A DNA stretch of 39,026 nt from a virus. A program made the translations under genes and the position numbers. The DNA lies in IMG/VR virus record IMGVR_UViG_3300034073_003716, positions 1 to 39,026 of that record; one strand, given 5' to 3'. Numbering within the stretch: the stretch's first letter is position 1; every line of letters begins with the position of its first letter. The notes under the pieces were generated by a model. That model worked only from the letters and a program-made list of their open reading frames with translations. It ran no database searches and was not told the origin of the DNA. Positions 13,995-20,873 of this stretch are shown here, in pieces.

Positions 13995-15176
13995 TTACTG
14001 TTCTTCTTTATCTATAAAGTTCCAGTTCAATCCACCAAACAACCAACGATTTTGATCAATCTTTGACTGAGTGCTGAGTGATTTACTAATCATATCCACA
14101 ATAGTATCCCTAGAACCTTTACCACCTTTCATGGCATACATGATAGGAGCATGAATTGGTAGGATTTTCTTTTGAACAAACTCAACAGCAAAATCTTTCT
14201 TATCTGGATACAGGGTAGATCCCACATTATAAAGGTCTGCCATCTCAGAAGCAAGGTCGTCCACCGATGCCCAGAAGGCATTCTGGAACGCTTTAAGGCG
14301 GGTGGCATCCTCAGGGGTCAGTAGGGGAACAAGGTCGTCTACAGAGTCGCTCAGGATGGTCTGGAGGACGTTCTTCTCCTGACTGATCTGGTCTTTGCTC
14401 TTGTGACGGAGCACGTAGTCGTCACATTTGATTTTCACCATATGCCCGCTGTCAAACCGAATCACCACACCTTCACCATCATCCCACTCACGAACCTGTT
14501 TCACAAACAGTTCAATGTTCTGAACAGAAAGACCATCCACTGCTTTGACTACAGGAATGTTATAGTTTTTACCAGTCTCAGCAAGCATTGAATAATGAAC
14601 ATAGGTTCCACTTAGATTGTCCCTAACAGCAGTAAGAATCAAATTATCTTCTGGATAATCAACTACAATACGATTTTTTCTGGAAACCCATTCAAAAATA
14701 GGAGTCAATCCACAAGCAATGGAAGAACGAATAAACTCAGTGTATTCAGGTTTATCAGCAATGAATTCCTCTGCCTGTTGAGCAATATCAGTAACTCCTG
14801 CTTTGGTTGCAAGACGGAATCCATCTTCAGTTGGAATCGGACGGATCATGCTACCATCCAATTTCTCCAGAACCACATGAGGTTCATAGAGATTGATTTT
14901 ATTCAGTTGAGTTTCATCCTTCTCACCAGCATTAAAGAACTTATGGTAAGGACGGGAAATAAGTTTTCCATCCTTGTTAAAGATTAGACCACGACATTCC
15001 CGACGAATTGAAGACGAGTAGGGATCTTCAGTATCCCATGCAAAAGTATCTTCAAATGCAACAGCATAATTGATAACGGTATAATCACCCTTATCCATCA
15101 CACGGATTTCATCGTATCCATTGATGTCATAAAGAACATCTTCAATGGTTTCAATTTTGGGAAAATCGTAGTTCAT
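13995..15176 (-). CDS. RNA ligase, T4 Rnl1-like, 393 aa
   Basis: ATP-dependent RNA ligase of the Rnl1 family. The adenylated lysine is K105 in EKLDGSM (motif I). RRECRGLIFNKDGKLISRP (58-76) precedes it as in T4 Rnl1. FEWVSRKNRIVVDY (161-174) is motif IIIa, EGVVIRF (235-241) motif IV and VKIK (247-250) motif V. The length is near that of T4 Rnl1 (374). It would reseal RNA, classically tRNA cut by a host anticodon nuclease. It is the first gene after the promoter at 15198-15253, with HNH, kinase and phosphoesterase downstream. A local GC-rich patch lies at about 14230-14400. Confidence 0.92.
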   Translation of the reverse strand: MNYDFPKIETIEDVLYDINGYDEIRVMDKGDYTVINYAVAFEDTFAWDTEDPYSSSIRRECRGLIFNKDGKLISRPYHKFFNAGEKDETQLNKINLYEPHVVLEKLDGSMIRPIPTEDGFRLATKAGVTDIAQQAEEFIADKPEYTEFIRSSIACGLTPIFEWVSRKNRIVVDYPEDNLILTAVRDNLSGTYVHYSMLAETGKNYNIPVVKAVDGLSVQNIELFVKQVREWDDGEGVVIRFDSGHMVKIKCDDYVLRHKSKDQISQEKNVLQTILSDSVDDLVPLLTPEDATRLKAFQNAFWASVDDLASEMADLYNVGSTLYPDKKDFAVEFVQKKILPIHAPIMYAMKGGKGSRDTIVDMISKSLSTQSKIDQNRWLFGGLNWNFIDKEEQ

Positions 15177-15197
15177 GATTCACTTACTTATAAGAAT

Positions 15198-15253
15198 AGT
15201 ATAGAATAAAAAAGAGGGTAGTAAACCCTCAGTGTGCCAGTTTGAGAATTGTC
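15198..15253 (-). promoter_or_regulatory. Early-type promoter with stem-loop and palindromic box
   Basis: Box at 15234-15253, 8 bp, -35 TTTACT (15220-15225) in the loop of a GAGGG/CCCTC hairpin followed by six T, 16 bp, -10 TATACT (15198-15203). It drives the RNA ligase group. Confidence 0.85.
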
Positions 15254-15254
15254 T

Positions 15255-15452
15255 CTACTTAGAACTTACAAAATTATTGATTTTTTCGGCAAATTGTTCA
15301 ACATCCTCATAAGAAGGAAATGGGGGCAAGTCCCACTTTTTTTCAGAAATTTCATTATGCGTTTCAACTAATTCACGGGAAGCAGCATACTTATCAACAG
15401 CAAAATTGTATGCTTGCTTAAAAATTTCAAACCGTAATTCGTAAGGTGTCAT
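15255..15452 (-). CDS. Hypothetical protein, 65 aa
   Basis: A helical soluble protein (YELRFEIFKQAYNFAVDKYA), then EISEKKWDLPPFPSYEDVEQ. I believe this pattern is common in T4-like cyanophages, but no function is known to me. It lies between two promoters and is preceded by an AAGGAG ribosome-binding site. Confidence 0.75.
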   Translation of the reverse strand: MTPYELRFEIFKQAYNFAVDKYAASRELVETHNEISEKKWDLPPFPSYEDVEQFAEKINNFVSSK

Positions 15453-15500
15453 AGTTTTCTCCTTGTGTGTTGTGTGTGAGTGTTAAACTCGTTATTATAT

Positions 15501-15529
15501 ATTACACTATTTTATATTTAAAAAGTCAA
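15501..15529 (-). promoter_or_regulatory. Sigma70-like promoter without palindrome
   Basis: -35 TTGACT (15524-15529), 17 bp, -10 TGTAAT (15501-15506), in a very AT-rich stretch. The -35 overlaps the stop codon of the 133-aa gene. It lacks the 20-bp box and stem-loop of the other promoters. It drives the 65-aa gene. Confidence 0.65.
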
Positions 15530-15927
15530 GGAGTTTGATTCTGAGAATTGTTTCTACTATTTTGAATTTTATTTTTTTTGCTTTTTACTACTTTTTTTCC
15601 AAGTTTGTAAGTTCCTTTTACTGCTTTAGTTACATTTCTAGAAGTCTGACTTACTTGTTGTCTTTGAGAATTCTTTTGAGATTTAAGTCTTTGAGATTTG
15701 TTTTGATAATCTTTTAATCTTTCTTTTGCTTCTTCCTCTTTACCAATTGCTTTTTGACGACTTCTTTGAGTGAATTGCTTTGAAAGTTGACTTCTCCTCT
15801 TTGCTTGTTGTTTTGCTTTTTTAGATGCAATTTTTCTCGCTTCTGCCCTACCTTCAGGAGATAATTCGTATTTTCTTTGCAAATCACTTAAAGATGCATC
15901 TTCGCAAAATTGCCTAAAAGATTTCAT
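15526..15927 (-). CDS. Basic protein with capsid-targeting-like N-terminus, 133 aa
   Basis: Begins MKSFRQFCEDA, similar in pattern to the capsid-targeting sequence of T4 internal proteins (MKTYQEFIAEA), which the head protease removes. The rest is extremely basic and polar: Lys, Arg, Gln, Ser and Asn dominate (AKQQAKRRSQLSKQFTQRSR), with no hydrophobic core. A CTAAATA late motif sits about 24 bp upstream. I infer a DNA-packed head protein, perhaps injected. A ribosome- or nucleic-acid-binding protein is the alternative. Confidence 0.7.
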   Translation of the reverse strand: MKSFRQFCEDASLSDLQRKYELSPEGRAEARKIASKKAKQQAKRRSQLSKQFTQRSRQKAIGKEEEAKERLKDYQNKSQRLKSQKNSQRQQVSQTSRNVTKAVKGTYKLGKKVVKSKKNKIQNSRNNSQNQTP

Positions 15928-15950
15928 TGATTAAGAAGAAATTCTCATAA

Positions 15951-15957
15951 TATTTAG
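15951..15957 (-). promoter_or_regulatory. Probable late promoter
   Basis: CTAAATA about 24 bases before the ATG of the basic 133-aa protein. It overlaps the end of the 60-aa gene upstream. Confidence 0.5.
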
Positions 15958-16136
15958 GAAATATTCTCGTGATAAGGAATAAAGACATACTCTTCAGGTT
16001 CTTCACCACCTATCACAAATTCTTCAAAAATAGAGTGTGCTTCCGCAAAGTTTTCTTGTTCCACAAGATACTCCATTCTGTTGCAATAAAATTCTTCAAT
16101 CTGGTAAATATTCCAGTTTCTTTCTTCCTGTGTCAT
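15954..16136 (-). CDS. Hypothetical protein, 60 aa
   Basis: Starts MTQEERNWNIYQIEEFYCNR. ATG 16136 gives an ATGA overlap with the upstream stop; a longer form (MFFMTQ) is possible. Acidic and helical. Function unknown. Confidence 0.7.
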   Translation of the reverse strand: MTQEERNWNIYQIEEFYCNRMEYLVEQENFAEAHSIFEEFVIGGEEPEEYVFIPYHENIS

Positions 16137-16426
16137 AAAAAACATTTCTCCAGTGGGGTGAGACTTACCTGCATAGAAGTATAAGGCGTAGTGGATTGAA
16201 TGTCAACTAAGTTACCTTTCTTTGCAGAATTAATGGGAGCATAATACTCTTTTCTTTTTGAATGATAAAATCCCCAAATCGTTGAAACTGGTTTTCCTAG
16301 GTTATAATCATAGACTTGATGATGATTTAACCAGATAGCAATGATTGTCTTATTAAACCATTCAAAAGAATAAGAATATCCGTCTGGGGGATCATGAGGA
16401 AACTCAGAGATCGTCAATTCTGTCAT
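16133..16426 (-). CDS. Hypothetical protein, 97 aa
   Basis: A soluble beta-rich protein with many aromatic residues (DPPDGYSYSFEWFNKTIIAI). It overlaps the coiled-coil gene upstream by 23 bases. No recognised domain. Confidence 0.7.
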   Translation of the reverse strand: MTELTISEFPHDPPDGYSYSFEWFNKTIIAIWLNHHQVYDYNLGKPVSTIWGFYHSKRKEYYAPINSAKKGNLVDIQSTTPYTSMQVSLTPLEKCFL

Positions 16427-16550
16427 AAAATTGTTCCATCAATCTAATTTCCTCTTGAAGTTTTTCGGATTGTTCTTCAAGTTGTGAAATGCGTTGCTTT
16501 AATTCAGCAAGCATTTCATTTGTATGTGGGATATTTTGTGATGCACTCAT
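16404..16550 (-). CDS. Small coiled-coil protein, 48 aa
   Basis: MSASQNIPHTNEMLAELKQR, then a heptad stretch ISQLEEQSEKLQEEIRLMEQ. Probably a short parallel coiled coil. Its 3' end overlaps the next gene by 23 bases. Confidence 0.65.
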   Translation of the reverse strand: MSASQNIPHTNEMLAELKQRISQLEEQSEKLQEEIRLMEQFYDRIDDL

Positions 16551-16555
16551 AAGTA

Positions 16556-16798
16556 TCAGGTTGTAAAGGAATCAACAACACGGGATTCTTCAGTAGAGTA
16601 AGAATCTGAAAGTTGGAATCGCAGTGCCTTGGTTACATATTCCATAATGCGTCCATCATGAGAAGAATCTAGTTCGTCCCTCCAGTTCATAAGAACCTCA
16701 TGACAATCTTCGTTGGATTCAGCAATTACATTAATTACTCCACCATATTCAGAAGATGGAAATGGAACCCAATAATCAACAATGTAAAGGTACTTCAT
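16556..16798 (-). CDS. Hypothetical protein, 80 aa
   Basis: MKYLYIVDYWVPFPSSEYGG, then VINVIAESNEDCHEVLMNWR. It looks like a small alpha/beta domain. The perfect TTGACA promoter inside the upstream gene would drive it. Function unknown. Confidence 0.75.
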   Translation of the reverse strand: MKYLYIVDYWVPFPSSEYGGVINVIAESNEDCHEVLMNWRDELDSSHDGRIMEYVTKALRFQLSDSYSTEESRVVDSFTT

Positions 16799-16811
16799 CG
16801 TGCGTTTTAAA

Positions 16812-16982
16812 CTACTCCTTGATTTTAGAATGGTGTTGAAGATTTGTCAACTGTCGCTTTAGTTCTATGCGAATAGTAAGAAGATGTGAGTACAAATAAT
16901 CTTGATACACATTATCTTTCAGTAAACTTGTAAGTTCATCAATTTTTAAGATAGAACTTTCAAGTTTTTCTATCTCAGTCAT
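16812..16982 (-). CDS. Hypothetical helical protein, 56 aa
   Basis: MTEIEKLESSILKIDELTSL to HSKIKE, mostly helical. Its ATG overlaps the upstream TGA. Its 3' third contains a consensus promoter. Function unknown. Confidence 0.7.
   Translation of the reverse strand: MTEIEKLESSILKIDELTSLLKDNVYQDYLYSHLLTIRIELKRQLTNLQHHSKIKE
16822..16850 (-). promoter_or_regulatory. Sigma70 consensus promoter inside a gene
   Basis: A perfect -35 TTGACA (16845-16850), 17 bp, -10 TAAAAT (16822-16827). It lies within the end of the 56-aa coding sequence and points at the 80-aa gene. There is no stem-loop, but GACAGTTGACA recalls the start of the 20-bp box. Confidence 0.65.
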
Positions 16983-17137
16983 TTATTACAATCTGGGTGA
17001 AATGTATATTCAGAACAGACAGGATGAGAAGAAGAATATGCTTTAAAGAGTTTATCATCCCGTTGTGCCAACCAGATGTTGTATCCAATAATGACACCCA
17101 GACCAATAGCACCAAAAACTAAATAACGATTAAACAT
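16979..17137 (-). CDS. Small membrane-anchored protein, 52 aa
   Basis: A membrane helix at about residues 5-25 (YLVFGAIGLGVIIGYNIWLA), then a short soluble tail with two Cys (HPVCSEYTFHPDC) that may pair outside the cytoplasm. It overlaps the next gene by four bases. Confidence 0.7.
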   Translation of the reverse strand: MFNRYLVFGAIGLGVIIGYNIWLAQRDDKLFKAYSSSHPVCSEYTFHPDCNK

Positions 17138-17291
17138 TGTGCTCAATTAGAAAGTACTCAATGCGTTTTTGAATGTCAACAAGTTCATTCCAGTAAGGAT
17201 GCTTGTTTTCATACTTTTCTTTATCTTGTGTGATATTAGAAACTGCAGTAAGCAGTGCAATATAATCGTGAGAATTAAATTGTAGGTTCAT
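17130..17291 (-). CDS. Hypothetical protein, 53 aa
   Basis: MNLQFNSHDYIALLTAVSNI, then a charged helix and YWNELVDIQKRIEYFL. Coupled to the SPFH-like gene by ATGA. Soluble and helical, unknown function. Confidence 0.7.
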   Translation of the reverse strand: MNLQFNSHDYIALLTAVSNITQDKEKYENKHPYWNELVDIQKRIEYFLIEHNV

Positions 17292-17707
17292 TTTTTAGCT
17301 GCTGGTGCTTGTTGAATATCAAAGGTAGGAACAGGAGCACCACCATTACTGGGAACCATATAAACAGTTCGTTCAGTATTTCCTTCACCTTGAGTAATCC
17401 ACAGGTATTGAAGATAGGCAGGATTACCTTTCAAACTATCACCGATAATAGAGTTTGCTTTCGCAACACCTTGAGCACGGATGATTTCTGCTTCGGCAAG
17501 TTGTTGGGCACTATCTTTCTTTGCTTGTGCTTCCAGAACTGCTACCTGTCGGGTATATTCTGCCTTTTGGAGTTCTGCCTTACCAGCAAGGGATTGTTGC
17601 CATACATTATACTGCGGGCCACCAATGAAGATAAGACCGGCAGCAGCAACGACACCTACAACCACAAGGGCAACACCAGTGTCAATAAATCCGTTTTGTT
17701 GTTTCAT
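17288..17707 (-). CDS. SPFH/prohibitin-like membrane protein fragment, 139 aa
   Basis: An N-terminal membrane anchor (about 9-29, VALVVVGVVAAAGLIFIGG) is followed by a long Ala/Gln/Glu helix (QVAVLEAQAKKDSAQQLAEA, then AEIIRAQGVAKANSII) typical of the C-terminal half of band-7/HflC proteins, then YLWITQGEGN and a loose tail. Full SPFH proteins have about 300 residues with a globular domain before this helix; that domain is missing here. It could join or poison host SPFH or FtsH complexes at the membrane, which is inference. Confidence 0.75.
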   Translation of the reverse strand: MKQQNGFIDTGVALVVVGVVAAAGLIFIGGPQYNVWQQSLAGKAELQKAEYTRQVAVLEAQAKKDSAQQLAEAEIIRAQGVAKANSIIGDSLKGNPAYLQYLWITQGEGNTERTVYMVPSNGGAPVPTFDIQQAPAAKK

Positions 17708-17716
17708 AATTTTACC

Positions 17717-17983
17717 TTAAAGAGATTCTACTTTTTCAAGAAGTTGTTCAATTTCTTCTGGGGTTTGGTATCCCAGAACATCATCAGTGATAGGAGTATC
17801 ATAGCAGATTTGATAATCTTCATCAACCCCCTTGAGAACTGCTAGTTCATATAGTCCTTGCTCATATCCATAAGAACCATAAAATTTAACTACACTTACT
17901 CCATATCCATTATCAAAGAATTGTATTGCTTGAACACCAGTTCCAATGGAATGTGGTTGAAAGTCAAGGTCAGAGAATTTCAT
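17717..17983 (-). CDS. Conserved-looking phage protein, 88 aa
   Basis: MKFSDLDFQPHSIGTGVQAI, then FFDNGYGVSVVKFYGSYGYE and YDTPITDDVLGYQTPEEIEQ. The start at 17983 was preferred over longer readings with non-coding style. I recall very similar sequences in many T4-like cyanophages, of unknown function. Confidence 0.8.
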   Translation of the reverse strand: MKFSDLDFQPHSIGTGVQAIQFFDNGYGVSVVKFYGSYGYEQGLYELAVLKGVDEDYQICYDTPITDDVLGYQTPEEIEQLLEKVESL

Positions 17984-18242
17984 TTTGATTTTCATTAAAA
18001 GGAACAAAGCGATCAGACCAAAGAGTGTTAAATCGCTCTCGGAGATTGTCAATCATAGTGTATCGTTGAACAATCTCACTATCCATGGGAAGGTCAAAAA
18101 TACCATAGGGACAAGCAAAATCACACATATCTTGTGCTTTATTGAGAAGTTCACAAATCAGTTCATGTTCGGCACAAGTAATAGTAACTTGAATGTCCCC
18201 TTGAACAATATGGGAATCTTCGTTAGTATCAAGAGCAATCAT
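17970..18242 (-). CDS. Hypothetical protein, 90 aa
   Basis: A soluble protein with a QGDIQVTITCAEHELICELL strand-helix start and four Cys spread over the first half. It overlaps the next gene by 14 bases and is the first gene after the promoter at 18279-18334. Confidence 0.75.
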   Translation of the reverse strand: MIALDTNEDSHIVQGDIQVTITCAEHELICELLNKAQDMCDFACPYGIFDLPMDSEIVQRYTMIDNLRERFNTLWSDRFVPFNENQNEIL

Positions 18243-18278
18243 AGTGAAAAAACAAATCTCCTTTGTTTGAACAGTAAT

Positions 18279-18334
18279 AGTATAGGGTGTTTTGGGGAAC
18301 CTGGAAGAGGTAGTGTGCCAGTTTAAAAATCGTC
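18279..18334 (-). promoter_or_regulatory. Early-type promoter with palindromic box
   Basis: Box at 18315-18334, 8 bp, weak -35 TTCCAG (18301-18306), 16 bp, -10 TATACT (18279-18284). The stem (ACCT/AGGT) is short. The box overlaps the stop of the 58-aa gene. Confidence 0.7.
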
Positions 18335-18499
18335 TGTGTGATTCAGTGCTGCTGACACATCATGAATTTCATTTGCCTTACGAAGAAGTTCTTTTAGATG
18401 CAGTTGGAGTGACTCCAAATCATCTTCAGTTTTCCCCATGAGAGAATCATAAATTCTCTCAAATGCTGCTGCAGTTTGAAGCGTAAGATTATTGGGCAT
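18323..18499 (-). CDS. Hypothetical helical protein, 58 aa
   Basis: MPNNLTLQTAAAFERIYDSL, then a leucine-rich heptad helix (EDDLESLQLHLKELLRKANE). It overlaps the upstream 173-aa gene by 11 bases. Its end (TDDF) lies in the promoter box. Function unknown. Confidence 0.7.
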   Translation of the reverse strand: MPNNLTLQTAAAFERIYDSLMGKTEDDLESLQLHLKELLRKANEIHDVSAALNHTDDF

Positions 18500-19010
18500 T
18501 AGATTGAGGGCGAACTTCTTCTACTTTAGTTTGATTTCCGTCAAGATTGTATTCTTTGTTAAGATCCTTATTCCAAGCAGTCCCTTGAACAAATCCAAGT
18601 CCACCAAAGAACAGTGCAGCTGCAATGGTAATCATTGCTTTTTTATGCTGACTATCATCGGTATCTTGATCTGATGCATCTGCATAATCACTAACACTTT
18701 GCCCTGTAACCTTTTCTGCAACCCAGGTAGCACCAGCACCGTAAACGGTCATGAGAACCCATGGAGTGAAGTAAAGAAGAAGGGCACCCGCACCAAGAAG
18801 TGCAATAAATGCTGTGCTACCTCCAGGAGTAGAAATACCACCACCCCCAGAAGAATTGTTACTTACTTCACGGAGATTGATAATTTGCTGTGCTCCGTAG
18901 ATATTTTGAAGTTGTTCTTTGGCACCATTAATAGTGCTGGCGGAAACTTCAATATCAACATAACCAGATGAACTACCCATCCAGCATTTTGCAGTCCAGC
19001 GGCGAGACAT
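18489..19010 (-). CDS. WTAKCW-domain membrane protein, 173 aa
   Basis: The N-terminal 50 residues form a small domain (RRWTAKCWMGSSSGYVDIEV, then GAKEQLQNIYGAQQIINLRE). A Gly/Ser linker follows. Then come a membrane segment (TAFIALLGAGALLLYFTPWV) and a second one near residues 130-145 (MITIAAALFFGGLGFVQG). The domain recurs at 38291-38581 with one membrane region and, more distantly, alone at 38593-38745. It probably displays the small domain at the membrane. Function unknown. It is the first gene after the promoter at 19034-19088. Confidence 0.8.
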   Translation of the reverse strand: MSRRWTAKCWMGSSSGYVDIEVSASTINGAKEQLQNIYGAQQIINLREVSNNSSGGGGISTPGGSTAFIALLGAGALLLYFTPWVLMTVYGAGATWVAEKVTGQSVSDYADASDQDTDDSQHKKAMITIAAALFFGGLGFVQGTAWNKDLNKEYNLDGNQTKVEEVRPQSNAQ

Positions 19011-19033
19011 GATGTGTGTTTCAAACTGTAGTA

Positions 19034-19088
19034 ATCATACAGCAAAGGGGTCGGTTTGACGACCCCTGTGGACAGTTTGATAATTGTC
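19034..19088 (-). promoter_or_regulatory. Early-type promoter with stem-loop and palindromic box
   Basis: Box at 19069-19088, then a GGGGTCG/CGACCCC hairpin whose loop carries a weak -35 (TCGTCA, 19057-19062), 17 bp, -10 TATGAT (19034-19039). Confidence 0.75.
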
Positions 19089-19251
19089 ACCCTCCCCTTT
19101 CTTGAAGAGACCTTACCATAAGTTCTGCAAATTTTTCCATTTTATCATAATGTACAGATGCCGGATTAGTATTAATTGCATTTTTAAGAGCAACCAACTC
19201 ATTCCATTCTTCTTGAGTTAGTTCTTGCATAGATTTTTTTGTAAGTGTCAT
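19087..19251 (-). CDS. Array I small protein (LTQEE family), 54 aa
   Basis: Pattern LTQEEWNELVALKNAINTNP, then ASV and a KFAELMVRSLQE helix. It is a clear paralogue of the 55-aa gene at 26517-26684. The sequence is soluble and helical. It ends array I, just before a promoter box. Confidence 0.75.
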   Translation of the reverse strand: MTLTKKSMQELTQEEWNELVALKNAINTNPASVHYDKMEKFAELMVRSLQERGG

Positions 19252-19272
19252 AGTGTTTCTTTACCAGAAACT

Positions 19273-19300
19273 ATTCTATCAATATGTAGTCAAATGTCAG
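19273..19300 (-). promoter_or_regulatory. Possible sigma70-like promoter
   Basis: -35 CTGACA (19295-19300), 16 bp, -10 TAGAAT (19273-19278), 22 bases before the ATG of the 54-aa gene. No stem-loop or box. The 96-base gap between genes holds nothing else that I can see. Confidence 0.5.
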
Positions 19301-19346
19301 CGTTTCCTAACATTTATTTTAGGTTTGCCTTTATAAAACTTAACGA

Positions 19347-19574
19347 TCAGAGATCATTAAAAAATGCTCCGAAAGAACCAGAATCTCCAAACTTCCTGTC
19401 TTCAATTTTATCCATAAGCGTTTCAGTCTTTTCAATAGTGTCAATCGCATTAATAAGATCTGCAATTTGTTTACAGATGTATGCTTTCTCATTTACAGCA
19501 GCATTCTTAAGTGCATTGCGAAGATGACTTTGTGCCTCCAGAAGGTTTTCTTTTACATTTTTAGAAAGTGTCAT
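19347..19574 (-). CDS. Array I helical protein, 75 aa
   Basis: EAQSHLRNALKNAAVNEKAY, then IADLINAIDTIEKTETLMDK and a FGDSGSFGAFF end. The paralogue at 27110-27343 keeps E-A-x2-x-LRNAL, IADLI-x2-ID and GDSG. Probably a helical hairpin. Function unknown. Confidence 0.8.
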   Translation of the reverse strand: MTLSKNVKENLLEAQSHLRNALKNAAVNEKAYICKQIADLINAIDTIEKTETLMDKIEDRKFGDSGSFGAFFNDL

Positions 19575-19596
19575 TTAAATTTCTCTCAATATCAAA

Positions 19597-19791
19597 TTAA
19601 TTTAGTTCAGATTGTGGTTCAATTAGAGTTTGGTAATCTTCCTCAGGAAGCATACACAATGCACAAGATGCTATCTGATAAATGTCTTCTTTTGTAAGAC
19701 CTTCAAGACTCATCAAACGATTATCATCAAAACAAATTGAAAAACTATAACCATCATCAGGATGAAATAATCCACAAGTTTGAATTGTCAT
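19597..19791 (-). CDS. Array I protein (IQTCG family), 64 aa
   Basis: TIQTCGLFHPDDGYSFSICF, then LEGLTKEDIYQIASCALCML. The paralogue at 27321-27500 keeps IQTCG, GLxKEDxxxxxSCxxCML. Conserved Cys (CxxC within a helix) may bind a metal. Coupled to the 111-aa gene. Confidence 0.8.
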   Translation of the reverse strand: MTIQTCGLFHPDDGYSFSICFDDNRLMSLEGLTKEDIYQIASCALCMLPEEDYQTLIEPQSELN

Positions 19792-20123
19792 TCTTTAATC
19801 CAAAATCCATCTGCTGTCATTGTATATCCTGCCTCAATCATTTGAGTGTAATTGAGAGGTTGTTCTTCAGGATCAACAACAGGTTGATTTTTAAATTCTA
19901 CAACAGTTTCTTTCCAAGCAACCTTAAACTTCTCATCAAATTCTTGAAGGAAATATTCAAGAAACTCACTGGTTGCATACATCAGTGCTTCTGCCTTATC
20001 AAGTTTATGATTCTCAAGGGCATTGATTGCACTATCTAAAATTTCCCGAGCACTAGAGATCTTTGTGGCGGTCATTTCAAGGGAGTTCATGCTGTCCCAT
20101 ACTTTCTTATACTCAACTGTCAT
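19788..20123 (-). CDS. Array I protein (YKKVWDSMNSLE family), 111 aa
   Basis: An N-terminal helical domain (KKVWDSMNSLEMTATKISSA, then REILDSAINALENHKLDKAE) and a C-terminal motif AGYTMTADGFWI. The paralogue at 27497-27952 has the same ends with a 40-residue insertion between them. Function unknown; the strong conservation over the helical part suggests a working protein-protein surface. Confidence 0.8.
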   Translation of the reverse strand: MTVEYKKVWDSMNSLEMTATKISSAREILDSAINALENHKLDKAEALMYATSEFLEYFLQEFDEKFKVAWKETVVEFKNQPVVDPEEQPLNYTQMIEAGYTMTADGFWIKE

Positions 20124-20368
20124 TGATTTTCTCCAAATAAAATGTCAATACGATGGTCTACTGCTTCAATGCTATTCTGCAACTCATAATTGCAGTTTGT
20201 CAACTCAATGTTTTCTTCTTCCAATCGTTTAATGTCAACCAAAGCATCCCTATATTTTTCTTCAAGAACTTCTACTCTTTTTTGAAGTTCTTCAATCATC
20301 ATATAAAGATTTGGTTCATAGTTTTCTTTCCCATACCGAGAAATCAAATAATCATAAACATTTTTCAT
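20120..20368 (-). CDS. Array I coiled-coil protein, 82 aa
   Basis: A long coiled coil from about residue 22 (MMIEELQKRVEVLEEKYRDA onward), ending RIDILFGENQ. The paralogue at 28416-28631 ends ARIDILAEH. The N-terminal 20 residues differ. Confidence 0.75.
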   Translation of the reverse strand: MKNVYDYLISRYGKENYEPNLYMMIEELQKRVEVLEEKYRDALVDIKRLEEENIELTNCNYELQNSIEAVDHRIDILFGENQ

Positions 20369-20658
20369 TTTGGGACTTTGATTTGTTGAAATGGAATATT
20401 CAGGGTATCCGCATAAGATACAGGACAGTTTTCAGATGACCCGTGAGTGGCAACCCAGCAATTCAAGAGCATTATAGCACAGTTCCTGCGGAAGGCAAAT
20501 GCTTCTTTTCTTTTATCAAAGGATTCCCAAGATTTTGGAGGGAGTGCGTGAGCGTCCTCAAGAAGAGAATACTCTTGCTGATTTACAAATTGAAAATAAT
20601 GTTCTTTATTTTCTTCTGTTGGATAATTTACAAGATTTTCAATTAGTTCTTGAATCAT
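20365..20658 (-). CDS. Hypothetical protein, 97 aa
   Basis: MIQELIENLVNYPTEENKEH, then SWESFDKRKEAFAFRRNCAI, MLLNCWVATHGSSENCP and a Pro-rich end. The start at 20658 was chosen for its ATGA overlap with the upstream gene. I see no paralogue of it in array II. Confidence 0.75.
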   Translation of the reverse strand: MIQELIENLVNYPTEENKEHYFQFVNQQEYSLLEDAHALPPKSWESFDKRKEAFAFRRNCAIMLLNCWVATHGSSENCPVSYADTLNIPFQQIKVPK

Positions 20659-20873
20659 TTTAGATTTACACACTCCACTTTTTGAACATAATCACGAGGA
20701 ACAATATGAGTTCTGATTGCATTAAACACAATAAAACAATTCGTAATCAAAATTGAAAGAAACATCAGGAGACGAATGGCAGCAATTTTATCTGCTTCCT
20801 TATCGTCTTTTCCCGATTTCTCTCCAAGGGACTTTGCGATCAATCTCCAAAGAGTATTATGCTTCTTCTTCAT
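20655..20873 (-). CDS. Small membrane protein (RxIAKSLGEKSGK family), 72 aa
   Basis: A basic amphipathic N-terminus (WRLIAKSLGEKSGKDDKEAD) is followed by a membrane helix (IRLLMFLSILITNCFIVFNA) and a short tail with VEC. The start at 20873 follows from alignment with the paralogue at 35736-35960 (MKKYKTTAWRIIAKSLGEKS). Confidence 0.78.
   Translation of the reverse strand: MKKKHNTLWRLIAKSLGEKSGKDDKEADKIAAIRLLMFLSILITNCFIVFNAIRTHIVPRDYVQKVECVNLK

Noticed and set aside
14230-14400. GC-rich patch inside the RNA ligase gene as a possible inserted element
   Set aside because: The ligase frame runs through it without a break and I see no boundary repeats. It is probably a codon-usage fluctuation.
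18863-19090. A 75-codon frame overlapping the start of the 173-aa gene
   Set aside because: The WTAKCW frame is conserved at 38291; this frame is not, and it runs through the promoter.
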